In this document: in pieces, positions 9,840 to 19,630 of the stretch
How the letters are laid out: each line of letters starts with the position of its first letter
Position numbering within the stretch: position 1 is the first letter of the stretch
DNA from: Dactylorhiza incarnata
Taxonomy: Eukaryota; Streptophyta; Magnoliopsida; Asparagales; Orchidaceae
NCBI GenBank assembly: GCA_033032865.1
Contig: JAWHQI010000099.1
Span: 1,993,001 to 2,057,000, forward strand
Direction: 5' to 3'
Length of the DNA: 64,000 nucleotides
The notes under the pieces: model-generated
Databases searched by the model: none
Told to the model about the DNA's origin: nothing
Seen by the model: only the letters and a program-made list of their open reading frames with translations
Program-made: the position numbers and the translations under genes

Positions 9840-10950
9840 GCCCCTAGAACACCGCTCTCCTGCAGCACCGCCAACCACCAACGTGTTCACTACACGCGCC
9901 CCCACCTTGCCTGGTGCTCAATGCCCACCGTGTCCGTCGTGTGTTGGCCCGTCGAGCACGATGTGCATTTCCTAGCCCATCCACCGTGCTTGCCCGTTGA
10001 CAGAAACACAACCCTCGCGCAGTTGCATCAGTGCATTTTTCCGTTACACCCTGCATGCCGAGGTGATCCGCACTGCATCTTACCGAATGGATGCCAATGA
10101 CTCCTTCACAGGGCATCCCCCCCCCCCACCCCGAAATCTGCATGGATCACTTGGAGGGCTCACCACTGACCTCAACCTCCTTGCTCGAGGCTTCATCGCA
10201 TTGGACGTCCATCGTCATTCGTCTCCTCCTGCCCGCACCACCGTGACAAGATTTGGTTGAAGGAATCATTGTCTCGCCTTATGCCATCACACTGGCCCTA
10301 GAAACAGTCTTCGGCCCAACTGCACAAGCCCCGATTGCACCCTACACTGTCCACCTCATCGACATCCTGACTTTCGAGGACATGAGATTGACGAATCAAT
10401 TCTTCGACCTCCACGACACATTGGAACATCAGAAAGTTCTCGCCACAATTAACATGGACCCGTCCGCTCTGCACTTGATCCATCCGGTTTGCCAGGCCAA
10501 CCCACGACTTACTGGTCGGATTTGAAGGAGACTCTTATTTGTTTCTACAACACTCGCCGTCCAACAATCCAAATATGTTGACCTTTACATCTATGAATTC
10601 ATCGAAACCACGACTCATGTGCCAGGCTTATCCAAAGAGCATTACTTTAGCTATTTTTTGCCCGACTACGCATACATAACCCGGCCACACTCTCTGGTGC
10701 AATGGAATAAGCCCTCTTCATCGAAAATGAATTCCTTCCAATCATGGGCCACTTCTACCGTCCGCCATCGACCAATACGGTCAATCTCTCCTTGGTAGCC
10801 ACTCACGAAATGACCATCGTCAGTCGTATGCCCCACCAGCGAGGCCCTCCACCGGCAGTCAAATATCCAATTCCCCTCGTTCAAGAACTTTCAGATGTAG
10901 GGCACTCGTTTCTTCTCTAAGTTGGGCCTCCACTTGAGGTCTCACCAAAT
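9840..10950 (+). other. Unassigned 5' part of the chromovirus relic
   Basis: C-rich sequence with short frames on both strands (for example 10253-10525). By position it would be leader, gag and protease, but no diagnostic motif survives. Confidence 0.3.
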
Positions 10951-10959
10951 TCGAGTTCG

Positions 10960-11700
10960 CCCATAAGATGTGCCTAAAATAGCTTTCCAAGCACACATTG
11001 AACATTAGGTTGTTAGTCATGTATTTTGGGCCGACTAACTCCTTTATCGATTTTCAGTCGACCATGGCCGACATTTTTTGCCTTCTCTCATGAAGTTTGT
11101 ACTCGTATTCTTTGGCGAGATTCTTCTCTACAACACTTAATTGGAGACCAATTTGGACCACATTCGGCACGTTCTCTATCTACTGACATAGCATCTATTG
11201 GTGCTGAACATCAAAAAGTGCTCTTACGGATGTACCGAATTGACTTATCTCAGCCATATCTTCTTCGTGGAGAGTTTAGCCATGGACCCAAAAAAGAACG
11301 CGCCCGTTGCATAATGGCCAACAACCTCCTCTATTCACGTCGGGTTCCTCGGCTTGTCAAAGCACCATCGGCACTTCATTCACTACTACGGATGTGTAGC
11401 CCAATATCTTACCGATCTCCTGAAGGGAGCGTCTGACCACCTCTTCACATTGCCACTAGAGGCCCAGCTGGCCTTTGGTAGGCTCCAATGGGCCCTATGC
11501 ACAATGCCCATCCTCGCTATGTCGAACATCTCCAAGCCCTTCGTGATCGAATGTGATGTGTCCGGTAGCGAAATTGATGCCGTTCACATGCTAGAAGGCC
11601 GAGACGTAGCCTACTTAAGCAGGGCACTCACAAGACCTTGTTGCACCTCCGCATACAACGCTGAGCCTACAGCCCTTGTCTTATCCATCCAGCACTGCTG
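10960..11700 (+). pseudogene. Chromovirus reverse transcriptase and RNase H remnant
   Basis: Across frames I read KIAFQAHIEH, FQSTMADIF, KFVLVFFGEILLYN, AMDPKKNAPVA, GFLGLSKHHRHFI, KPFVIECDVSGSEIDAV and VAYLSRALTRPC. These match the gypsy sequence from the palm of reverse transcriptase into RNase H. The catalytic FDD box reads FGE, so both catalytic aspartates are gone. Frameshifts break it near 11090 and 11380. Confidence 0.8.
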
Positions 11701-12019
11701 TCCATAACTGCTGGGTCTCCATTTCATGGTTCAGATGGATCATCGCAGTCTCTCACCTGCTCCACCAAGAAATTTCCTCCCAACACAAGAACTTTGGATT
11801 GCCAAACTTCTGGGGTATATTTTCCCCCATTGAATACAAAGCAGGATCCACCAATAGCGCATCCAACTCCTCACACAAAGAGAAGACTGGGGCCCTTTAA
11901 GCGCTTACGCAACCATGGTGGCTGAATGCATACTTTATTTTGCATGAGGTTCACGGAGACCCTTACTAAGATCCCATCATACTTGAGTTGCAACCCAACT
12001 CGGAAGCTCGTCCACTATT

Positions 12020-12420
12020 TTGATTGCTCACTAACCAACTCCATTTTAAAAATAACTTGTTCGTCATCAGTAACTCCCCATGGATCCTACGCCTTGTCCA
12101 AGAGTTCTATACAACTCCCACAGGTGGACACTATGATGCCTACCCGACATACCGGAGGCTGGTATGGCCCCTCTACCAGCGCAAGATGTTGCGGACTGCC
12201 GCACCTGCCAACGTCTCAAATGCATTTTGGTAGGACATTGGAATGGATTTTATCACCCGCCTGTCGTGCTCTAGCGGCTACAACTGCCTTCTCATCGTGG
12301 TGGATGGACTCTCGAAGTACAACCACTTCGTTTCAGTAAAACATTCATACACTACGCCATCAATCTCACAAGTCTTCTTTTTCGAAATACTGCCTCTATT
12401 GCTTAACATTCTCCATCCGA
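12020..12420 (+). pseudogene. Chromovirus integrase remnant
   Basis: The translation shows the zinc-finger region (LVQEFYTTPTGGHYDAYPT, then YRRLVWPLYQ) and the start of the core (GMDFITRLSCSSGYNCLLIV, then VDGLSKYNHFVSVKHSYT). Only the first catalytic Asp region survives. Confidence 0.75.
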
Positions 12421-12689
12421 TGTGTCAACCTTCCAGATTGTCTACGATCGACCACCCCTACTATTATACAACATACCCAAGGAGTATGCCACATGGAAGC
12501 TTTAGCTCAGACCCTCGCAGATCCGAACGAGGCACGTCGTCAGCTGAAGTTCCGTCTCACAGGGCCCATCATCGCATGGCTCAGGCGGACAATAAACATC
12601 GGTGTCCTATACATTGGGCAGCGTTGTTCTGCTTAAACTCTAACCTCATCCACAAAACTCAGTGGCCAACCAGATGAATCCCAAACTAA

Positions 12690-12819
12690 GGCTTCGTTTG
12701 GGGGGACTTATTTTCTCCGGTCAAGCGGTCACGACCGCATGAACCGGACCTTAATTAAGGTCCGGTTCATGCGGTCGTGACCGCTTGACCGGTGAAAATA
12801 AATCCGCCCAAACGGAGCC
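12690..12819. mobile_element. Tourist-like (PIF/Harbinger) MITE, almost fully palindromic
   Basis: The 130-bp element starts GGCTTCGTTTGG and ends CCAAACGGAGCC. It is flanked on both sides by TAA (12687-12689 and 12820-12822), the TWA-type duplication of PIF/Harbinger. The whole element folds on itself around TTAATTAA at 12751-12758 with few mismatches. Confidence 0.88.
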
Positions 12820-13049
12820 TAAGTGTATGATACTATAGGCCGTTTCAGATTGTCGAAACCGGGGGACGATCACTTATCTCCTAAAGCTTCCCTCACACAC
12901 AATGATCCGCACTCGTCTTTCATGTCTCCCAGTTGAAGTTCATACTGCGAACCACTCCATCACACCCGAGATCCCAAATGAGCTAGCAGCAGACTCCACG
13001 CCCGCTAACACTTCAACACGACTGTTATCCAACAAGACGGTCTTCATTG

Positions 13050-13240
13050 AGGAGCACTGGATCGAGTAAATAGTTGTTTAGTGGTGAGCTCTTCCCACCG
13101 ATGAGGCTACATAGATCCTTGCCTCAGGGTTCAAATAACAATTCTCGGACTTTGACCTTGTGGACAAGGTTGTTCTTCCACCAGGGATTATTGGCACGAC
13201 AAAGAGCAACGCCCTCCTAGTCCACTTTTCACGCGAGAAG
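13050..13240 (+). pseudogene. Chromodomain remnant at the end of the chromovirus polyprotein
   Basis: The text FSDFDLVDKVVLPPGI corresponds to the common chromovirus C-terminus (FPDFDLVDKV). The preceding residues resemble a chromodomain after frame correction. Such domains steer integration to modified chromatin. Confidence 0.55.
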
Positions 13241-13330
13241 GGGGAGCATACCATGGGACGACATCCGAGCTTCTGCTGCTCGCGCCTAAACCTATTTTCA
13301 GCTACTTGATTTTAGTCACTCTTTATTTCA

Positions 13331-13599
13331 ATATATTTCTTATTTTGAATCACTTTTGAATATTTCGTAAATAAAAGGCCCTTTGAAATCCCTACATAAA
13401 CGATACGATTAATCTTGGCCGTCGGATCAACTTCTTACCTAAAATAAATAAATAAAACCCGCACAGCTCCGCACTCATCCTAGATCTCCACGTTTTGACC
13501 TCTTCGGACAGTGAAACTCTACCAGAAAGCCGCGATCATCGGCCCTTGTTACTTTGGTTGCTCCTCCCACCCGCTCGAAGGTAAAGGCGACACATCTCC
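13331..13599. other. Unassigned spacer
   Basis: AT-rich then mixed sequence between the chromovirus remnant and the copia scrap. I see no feature in it. Confidence 0.3.
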
Positions 13600-13781
13600 T
13601 GCTCACAATGAAGGAGCCTATTGTCCCCCACTCAGCGGCCTATCTATTGCATTTTCTTCGACTGAAGCCGAATACATGACCTTTACTGAATCCACAAAAG
13701 AAGATTTGTGGCTAATGTGAATGTTACCATTATTAATTAATTAGTATTAAGTCTTTTATTTTAATGTTATGTGAGCCTCCC

Positions 13782-13822
<41 letters not shown>

Positions 13823-14130
13823 TATATAAGGAGGAGGTATGGGAGTGTTATGTTTTATCTTTTGAAGTATTAGGGTCCTGGGCTCTCATTTGAGAGAGGG
13901 GTCTTAGGAGGAACCAGCCTCCTAGATCTTGGCTGGAGTCCGCTCTGAATTGTATCCGTTTTCCCGTTTAATGCAAACATGTCTCGTCTTTTGTTCGATG
14001 ACGTATCAGCGAATGTTACAAGAATCTGAGAAAATAGAAGGACGTGAAGAAGCGATCATCATAAATAGTGGCAATCAATCGACAATTGCCTTGGCAAATA
14101 CTCCAAAATAGAAATGCAATGAAAAGACAG
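13600..14130 (+). pseudogene. Copia RNase H fragment, split by a solo LTR
   Basis: LSIAFSSTEAEYMTFTESTK and EDLWLM before the split, then NSGNQSTIALANTPK after it, correspond to the RNase H end of a Ty1/copia polyprotein. No other part of this element is visible. Confidence 0.7.
13722..14008 (+). repeat. Probable solo LTR containing a 40-nt poly(C) tract
   Basis: The segment TGTTACCATT...GACGTATCA interrupts the RNase H frame. Its flanks are GTGAA (13717-13721) and GCGAA (14009-14013), a 5-bp duplication with one change. A CTATATAAGGAGG box follows an uninterrupted run of 40 C (13783-13822). Confidence 0.6.
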
Positions 14131-14771
14131 CACGAGAGCTCCCTTATATCTCAACGACTTGCTTTTTGCTTGTGAATTTGTGCTCCCAGAGCGCGTCATT
14201 AACACACTTTGGTTGTGCAAGCCTATGCGGCCATCTTGATCCACGTTCTTTTCGCGCTAGCATGCGTGTGGCTCGGAGTCATATAGGCTATGGATGACGC
14301 TACTTCGCTCCGTTTGAGAGCTCAATACGACGATGCCACCCTTGCTCGAATTGTGTCATAAACCATCCCGAGCCACATTTTGGCGGCCCGGGTCATGTTT
14401 TTAATGTCATTTTCACCGCATTAGGCACAATTCAAATCTCAAATCATGTTGAGATAGAAGCCACCACCCATCCTCTACTCATAAAAGTATGATTTAGGGC
14501 CAGTTTGGTGCACCCTTATATATATAGGGCCATTTACTCCAAAAAGGTATTTTTGTGCATGGCTGTTATGTAAACTTACAGGGGAGGTTTTTGTCACACA
14601 TGCATACACAAATGTATATATTCAGAAGAATATAGATTTGGTAGTGGACAGTGAAATAGAGAAGCTAAGTGAGTAAATACTTGAAGATAAAAGACAAAAT
14701 CCTGCCATGATCCATCCTTCCGCAAAATAGTAGTTTTCTACACTTTGTGTTGTGTGCTCAATGGTGGACGA
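14131..14771. other. Unassigned DNA left of the Sirevirus-like element
   Basis: No recognisable gene or repeat boundary. An ATG at 14761 opens a frame that is cut by the retrotransposon insertion and continues past 32540. Confidence 0.3.
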
Positions 14772-16032
14772 TGTTGGATCTTGTGGCGCCCTTAGAGAGG
14801 GGGGGTGAATAAGGGCAATTTAAAACTTTGATAATTTTTGTAACAAACGAAACAATATATGAATATAGAGACAAATAATTGAATTTAAAAACAAGATTTT
14901 ATTTCATCAAAAATAATGAGTAGAAATAATTCCAATAAAGCTTGGAATCAAAGGCTTACAATTAATAAAATCTCTTGTCTCTTTTCACCGGTCCTTCTCC
15001 TAAGGACCGGTTTGCTATAGCCTATATCTCCCAGATATAGACACTAGCCACACAAGGACTTGACACCGCACACAAGATGATGATTTACCCTAGACCACAC
15101 AAGGATCTAACACCACACACAAGGTGATGATTTCCCCTAAGCCTCACACGGACTTAGACGTCGCACGCAAGACGACGATTTCTACAACGATTACAAGATG
15201 AATGTAAATATATAAATGAAATACAAATTAAAAAAAACCCTTTAGAATTTCTGGACCAAAGCAGCGAAGAACCCTTGAGAAAGTCTCCTTGGAACGCGTG
15301 TACAATCTTCGGCTTCGCTCTCTCTTTTCTTCTTCAAGGATGGGGATTTTCGTTCTCTGGAGCTCTCTGGACGATCACACTCAGGAAGAAGGCTTAAATG
15401 TCTGAAGGAATGAAATCCACGAAGTTCTGAACCCTTTTAATAAAAAAGAGCTGTCGCCGTCCGTTAGCTAGGTATCGCCAGAATCCGATATCTCCAGAGG
15501 CTGTCACGTGTCCCACTAATTCGACGTTTCTGCGCGTAGTTGAGGTCGTGGTTGAGACGTGGGCTGTCGGATATCCGATATCACTATCGGAAATCCGTTA
15601 GCTTGCGCAACTGCTGCACGTCGTATTGTTGCGGGAAGATCGTGCACTGTCGGATATCCGATATCACTATCGGAAATCCGTTAGCTTGCGTAACTGCTGC
15701 ACGTCGTAGAGTTGTGGGAAGATCGTGGGCTGTCGGATATCCGATATCACTATCGGAAATCCGTTAGCTCTAAACCGCTGGGAAGAAATCGTGCGCCGTC
15801 AGAAATCCGTTAGCTCTCAACCGCTGGGAAGAAATCGTGCGCTATCGGAAATCCGTTAGCTAGCTGTCGGAAATCCGATAGCTCCAATTTCTGGAAAATC
15901 AGTATTTTGCTCCAATTGCAAACATGTTATCCTTGCACCTGTTATCTGCACACCATTAATCAAAAATAGGATCAAATACATTCGGGAGTTGTTATTCTCA
16001 AACCGGACGAGTGCGGAACGCATGCCCCAACA
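14772..16032 (-). repeat. 3' LTR of the Sirevirus-like element
   Basis: It is 1261 bp and ends CCAACA, followed on the minus-strand side by a purine tract. Compared with the other LTR it lacks about 66 bp around 15050. Part of it (about 15050-15190) is a degenerate tandem of CACACAAGG and GACGATTT units. Confidence 0.92.
15566..15885. repeat. Clustered dyad motifs in the LTR (core TATCGGATATCCGA)
   Basis: Three blocks spaced about 80 bp apart read GTCGGATATCCGATATCAC followed by TATCGGAAATCCGTTAGCT (near 15569, 15650 and 15731). Shorter versions follow near 15797, 15842 and 15866. In the minus-strand element these lie in U3, upstream of the presumed promoter. The other LTR repeats them at about 32065-32390. 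Similar motifs flank the antisense ORF at 24717-25880. Confidence 0.75.
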
Positions 16033-16260
16033 ATCTTCCCCTTTTGATAATAACAAATCCTTATAAAAAGAAATCGAATAAATCCTGTAGAGATATTGAA
16101 AAGTATATCATGTGTGTACCCCTTAATATGATATGATTTCCCCAAAATATTCTCCCCCGACATATAAACTCCCCCTACATGAATGCTCACTTAATTAATT
16201 AAGTATTTTAAGTGATTTAAGTGATTACTTATGATTTCTTATTATCTTCTCCCCCTTTGA
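16033..16260 (-). other. Polypurine tract and three further PPT-like tracts
   Basis: On the minus strand CAAAAGGGGAAGAT (16033-16046) abuts the 3' LTR. Further GGGGGAGA-type tracts occur at about 16151-16158, 16168-16175 and 16246-16256. Multiple PPT-like tracts near the 3' LTR are a known Sirevirus trait. Confidence 0.65.
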
Positions 16261-16816
16261 TATTATCAAAAGTAATGAATAGAGACGAGGAAATAGTATC
16301 ATAGAGATATGGAAGAAAAATAAGAAAGAGTATAGGGAAATTGGAGTACACTAGCGGAAGCCTTGTAAGTTATATGATATGAGATAGGAAACCGTAGAGA
16401 TTAGGCTAAGCATTCTAGTAATGTGTTATAATGTAGAGAAGCAAATATACTTAACCATGATGAGATTCAATTTCAATTATCAGAGAAAGACACATGAGAA
16501 TATAGAATATTGAATCGTTTCGGTCCAATTCTCATAAGAAGAAATTTTATAAATAATAATGAAGTGTAGTAGTGATACTTTGAGAAAGAATACATATGAA
16601 TATATTTAAAAGATACATGATCATGGAATTGTTAAACATAACATAAATATACATAAAACCAAACTTATGAACTTATAGAAACTTTGCAAGTATATAAAAA
16701 GACCATTTTGTTTTTGCATAACAAGACACTTTACAATTCTTTTCAAGGTGCTTAACCTCACAGTGCTCATTAAGACTTATCAGGAGGCTATGTAGCGCTT
16801 GGTGGAGGATCCTTTC
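16261..16816. other. Sirevirus-like 3' non-coding region, left part
   Basis: AT-rich internal sequence of the element between the PPT-like tracts and the nested gag-only element. No ORF of interest. It continues at 23517 after the insertion. Confidence 0.5.
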
Positions 16817-17836
16817 TGTACAACCCCGATATTCGCCGAGTACTCCCAAGGATCCGGAGGAGGCAGTTTGGTAGCCTCGAACCTCGCAGAAAGAGCGGCA
16901 GGGGCGAAGAGGGGGAGGGGGTCTCGCCCCCCCTCTCGCCCAGGAGGTCGGGGCGGAGAGGGGGAGGGGGTCTCGCCCCCCCTCTCGCCCAGGAGGTCGG
17001 GGCGGAGAGGGGGAGGGGGTCTCGCCCCCCCTCTCGCCCAGGAGGTCGGGGCGGAGAGGGGGAGGGGGTCTCGCCCCCCCTCTCGCCCAGGAGGTCGGGG
17101 CGGAGAGGGGGAGGGGGTCTCGCCCCCCCTCTCGCCCAGGAGGTCGGGGCGGAGAGGGGGAGGGGGTCTCGCCCTCCCTCTCGCCCAGGAAGTAGGGGCG
17201 GAGAGGGGGAGGGGGTCTCGCCCCCCTCTCGCCCAGGAAGTAGGGGCGGAGAGGGGGGAGGGGGGTCTCGCCCCTCCCTCTCTCGCCCAGTAGGTAGGAG
17301 CAGAGAGGGGAGGGGCGGTTCGCCCCCACTCTCGCCCAGGGGAGGCCCCCCTCGTCCAGTTTACTATTCGCAGTCCAGTCTGGCTATTCGCAGTCCAGTG
17401 GTCTGCATTTAGCATTTCAGAATAGCGGGATTCAGCTATCTGCAGCCCAATTCAGGGGCATTTTGGTAATCTGGCTGACCAGTTTTTGGCTATTTGCAGC
17501 CCAACTTCAAAAATCCTATAAATAGGACCAAGGGGGCACCGTTTGGAGGGATCTCTCATCCTAGGCTAGCTCTCTCCTTCTCCCTCTCCCTCCCCAAGTC
17601 TCTTTAGGGGGTGAGGAGAGGCTCCAGTGGTGCCCAAGCTTAGTAGTGGCTTGGGAGGGGAAGTTCCAAGGGGACTTCCGGGTACGTGGCGGGACCTCCC
17701 CGCTAAGCCCTTGGTCCAGTTCTTAGTTCCGACACCTTCAACCTAGAGCTCTCCCTTGGGGGAAGTAAGGGTTGGTCGCCCCTCAGCCTCGTTGAGGGCC
17801 CCGAACTCCACAGAGACCGAGTAGTCGGTTTCAACA
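16817..17836 (+). repeat. 5' LTR of the gag-only element
   Basis: It holds a CCTATAAATAGGACC promoter box near 17515, followed by a pyrimidine-rich tract. Its first half is a tandem array of GC-rich hairpin units, annotated separately. The duplicate LTR is at a constant offset of 5675 bp. Confidence 0.93.
16893..17345. repeat. About nine 49-bp GC-rich hairpin repeats in the LTR
   Basis: The unit has a G-rich arm (GGGGCGGAGAGGGGGAGGGG) facing a complementary arm (CCCCCCTCTCGCCC). Copies 1-6 are nearly identical and 7-9 drift. The same array is in the 3' LTR at about 22568-23020. The G-runs also satisfy a G-quadruplex pattern. Long open frames over the array on both strands are composition artefacts. 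Confidence 0.85.
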
Positions 17837-17840
17837 TTTA

Positions 17841-17854
17841 TGGTGCGGTGAGCG
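17841..17854 (+). other. Candidate primer-binding site
   Basis: TGGTGCGGTGAGCG begins four bases after the LTR. It has the TGG expected to pair with a tRNA CCA end, but it is not the common tRNA-Met site and I cannot name the tRNA. Confidence 0.45.
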
Positions 17855-17885
17855 TGGAGTGTGACCGATTCAAGAAACCCTCAAG

Positions 17886-19511
17886 ATGAGCTCCATGGAT
17901 GGAGGTGGAGGAAGTTCCGACCCAGGTCACTCGCAGCCCCCGGTGGCTGGGATGATGTTGGAGATGTTTGAAAATTTCAGGCAGGAGGTCCTGCAGACCT
18001 TGCAGGTAGCTTTCGCCTCGGGAGGCGAAGGCAGGAGAGGAAGTGGTTCGGAGGTCTCTCCCCGACAGGAGGGTGAGATCCCTCTCGACCAACCAGCCAG
18101 AGAGGAGGTGCCAGGAGTTGGCGGGTGGGGAGGTCATCGACCCCCACTCGCCGAGACCCAAGTTGGCGGGTGGGGAGGTCCTCGACCCCCACTCGCCGAG
18201 ACCCAAGTTGGCGGGTGGGGAGATCCTCGACCCCCACTCGCCGAGACCCAAGTTGGCGGGTGGGGAGATCCTCGACCCCCACTCGCCGAGACCCAAGTTG
18301 GCGGGTGGGGAGGTCATCGACCCCCACTCGCCGAGACCCAAGTTGGCGGGTGGGGAGATCCTCGACCCCCACTCGCCGAGACCCAAGTTGGCGGGTGGGG
18401 AGATCCTCGACCCCCACTCGCCGAGACCCAAGTTGGCGGGTGGGGAGGTCATCGACCCCCACTCGCCGAGACCCAAGTTGGCGGGTGGGGAGGTCCTCGA
18501 CCCCCACTCGCCGAGGCACAAGGGGGCGAGCAGGGAGGCGCCATGCCCCCACTCGCCCAGCCCCAAAAGGGGGCGAGCGTGAGAAGTCCTTTTTGTGAGC
18601 AGATCCTCTCAGCCCCGGTTCCGGAGGGGTTCAAGGGGGCGAAGATGTCTCACTACTTCGGCAAGGATGACCCCGTCCTGCACCTGCAGTGGTTTGAGGA
18701 CATGGTCTCCATCATGCCCATGTCGGCCGCTTTCAAATGTCGACTCTTCGCGACAACTCTGAAGGAAAAGGCTAGAGAGTGGTTCCACCAGCTCCCTGCG
18801 GGATCCATCTATGCCTTCGAAGACTTGCGTCGAGGTTTCTTGCTACGCTTCGCGACGTCAAGGAAGAGGAAGAAAGATGCCGAAGCACTTTTCAAGGTCA
18901 AGCAAGAGCCAGAGGAGTCGCTGGCTCAATATCTGGAACGGTTCAGGGAAGAGGTTCTCCTCGTCCAAGAAGTGCCAGGGTACACCCTCAAGCTCGCCTT
19001 CATGGTGGGGCTGCGGGAGGGCTTCTTCAAAATGGACCTCAAGAGAAGAGCTCCGGAGTCCTTTGAGGAGTTGATGGAAAGGGCGGCCGAGGAAGTTGAA
19101 AGTGAGGAGGCCAACCCGGAGTTCACAAGAAGGCTGGCCAAGTTGAGTGAGCCAGAGGCAAGGCAGCAGGGGGGGAGAGTAAAGGCCCCCAAGAGGAAGT
19201 TCGACCAGGAGGAGGACAACTTCCAGGAGGAAGAGACTGACCTCCCAGGGTGGAGGCAGGAGTCGAAGGCGCCCTCTCCACCACCCCAGCAAACCATGAC
19301 AATCGGTTGGGGAAGAAGGAGGAGAGCCAGGAAAGCAGAAAGAAGAGGAAAAAGAAGGGATGCAGCTAAGTTACCCTACTGTGACTTCCACGAGGAGGAG
19401 GGTCACACGACATCCACCTGCCCTGAGTCCTTGGAGTTAAGGGAGGCGAGGTGTCCAAGGCAGCAACATCAACAACCAGAGGAGGTCGAGGAAGATCAGA
19501 CTTGGGAGTAG
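17886..19511 (+). CDS. gag: Gag protein with tandem 15-residue repeats and a zinc knuckle
   Basis: An uninterrupted 541-residue frame starts at ATG 17886, 50 nt after the LTR. Residues about 80-215 are nine copies of a 15-residue repeat (GGWGGHRPPLAETQV type). Residues about 240-410 are a retrotransposon-gag domain: MSHYFGKDDPVLHLQWFEDM, then KEKAREWFHQLP and ESLAQYLERFREE. Near the C-terminus CDFHEEEGHTTSTC is a C-x2-H-x4-H-x4-C knuckle that should bind RNA. The product would form the particle that packages element RNA. It is the only protein of the element. Absence of stops fits a young copy. Repeat number probably varies between copies. Confidence 0.9.
   Translation: MSSMDGGGGSSDPGHSQPPVAGMMLEMFENFRQEVLQTLQVAFASGGEGRRGSGSEVSPRQEGEIPLDQPAREEVPGVGGWGGHRPPLAETQVGGWGGPRPPLAETQVGGWGDPRPPLAETQVGGWGDPRPPLAETQVGGWGGHRPPLAETQVGGWGDPRPPLAETQVGGWGDPRPPLAETQVGGWGGHRPPLAETQVGGWGGPRPPLAEAQGGEQGGAMPPLAQPQKGASVRSPFCEQILSAPVPEGFKGAKMSHYFGKDDPVLHLQWFEDMVSIMPMSAAFKCRLFATTLKEKAREWFHQLPAGSIYAFEDLRRGFLLRFATSRKRKKDAEALFKVKQEPEESLAQYLERFREEVLLVQEVPGYTLKLAFMVGLREGFFKMDLKRRAPESFEELMERAAEEVESEEANPEFTRRLAKLSEPEARQQGGRVKAPKRKFDQEEDNFQEEETDLPGWRQESKAPSPPPQQTMTIGWGRRRRARKAERRGKRRDAAKLPYCDFHEEEGHTTSTCPESLELREARCPRQQHQQPEEVEEDQTWE
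18118..18525. repeat. Nine 45-bp repeats inside gag
   Basis: The unit is 45 bp, a multiple of three, so every frame stays open across it. It contains an inverted pair (GGCGGGTGGGGA facing CCCCCACTCGCC), similar in style to the LTR hairpin units. Confidence 0.9.
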
Positions 19512-19630
19512 GAGACCAAGATGGTTTCCATGCTTAGTTTTTTCTTTCTATCCCTAAGTCCATGTAAGATGATGTTTTGTTCCTGTGCGTAGTCTTCTCA
19601 CATGTATTAGGAGGATTAATACAATGAAAA
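19512..19630. other. Short region between gag and the 86-bp array
   Basis: Contains GTATTAGGAGGATTAATACA, an imperfect dyad, and no coding potential. Confidence 0.3.

Larger units (their letters stand above)
9484..13330 (+). mobile_element. Decayed Ty3/gypsy chromovirus
   Basis: In order on the plus strand there are traces of reverse transcriptase, RNase H, integrase and a chromodomain, all full of stops. A segment near 9507-9600 (GCGCGAGAAGGGGAAAATGG, then a T-rich tract) resembles one near 13233-13330 (CGCGAGAAGGGGGAGCATAC, then a similar tract). These may be the starts of degraded LTRs. The limits are approximate and I could not define a target duplication. Confidence 0.55.

Noticed and set aside
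16673..17415. Pro/Arg-rich ORFs over the LTR array (also 22252-23090)
   Set aside because: They translate the 49-bp GC repeat on both strands. No coding signal outside it.
17838..18598. Other-frame and minus-strand ORFs over the gag repeat
   Set aside because: A 45-bp period keeps all frames open. Only the 17886 frame has the gag domain and zinc knuckle.
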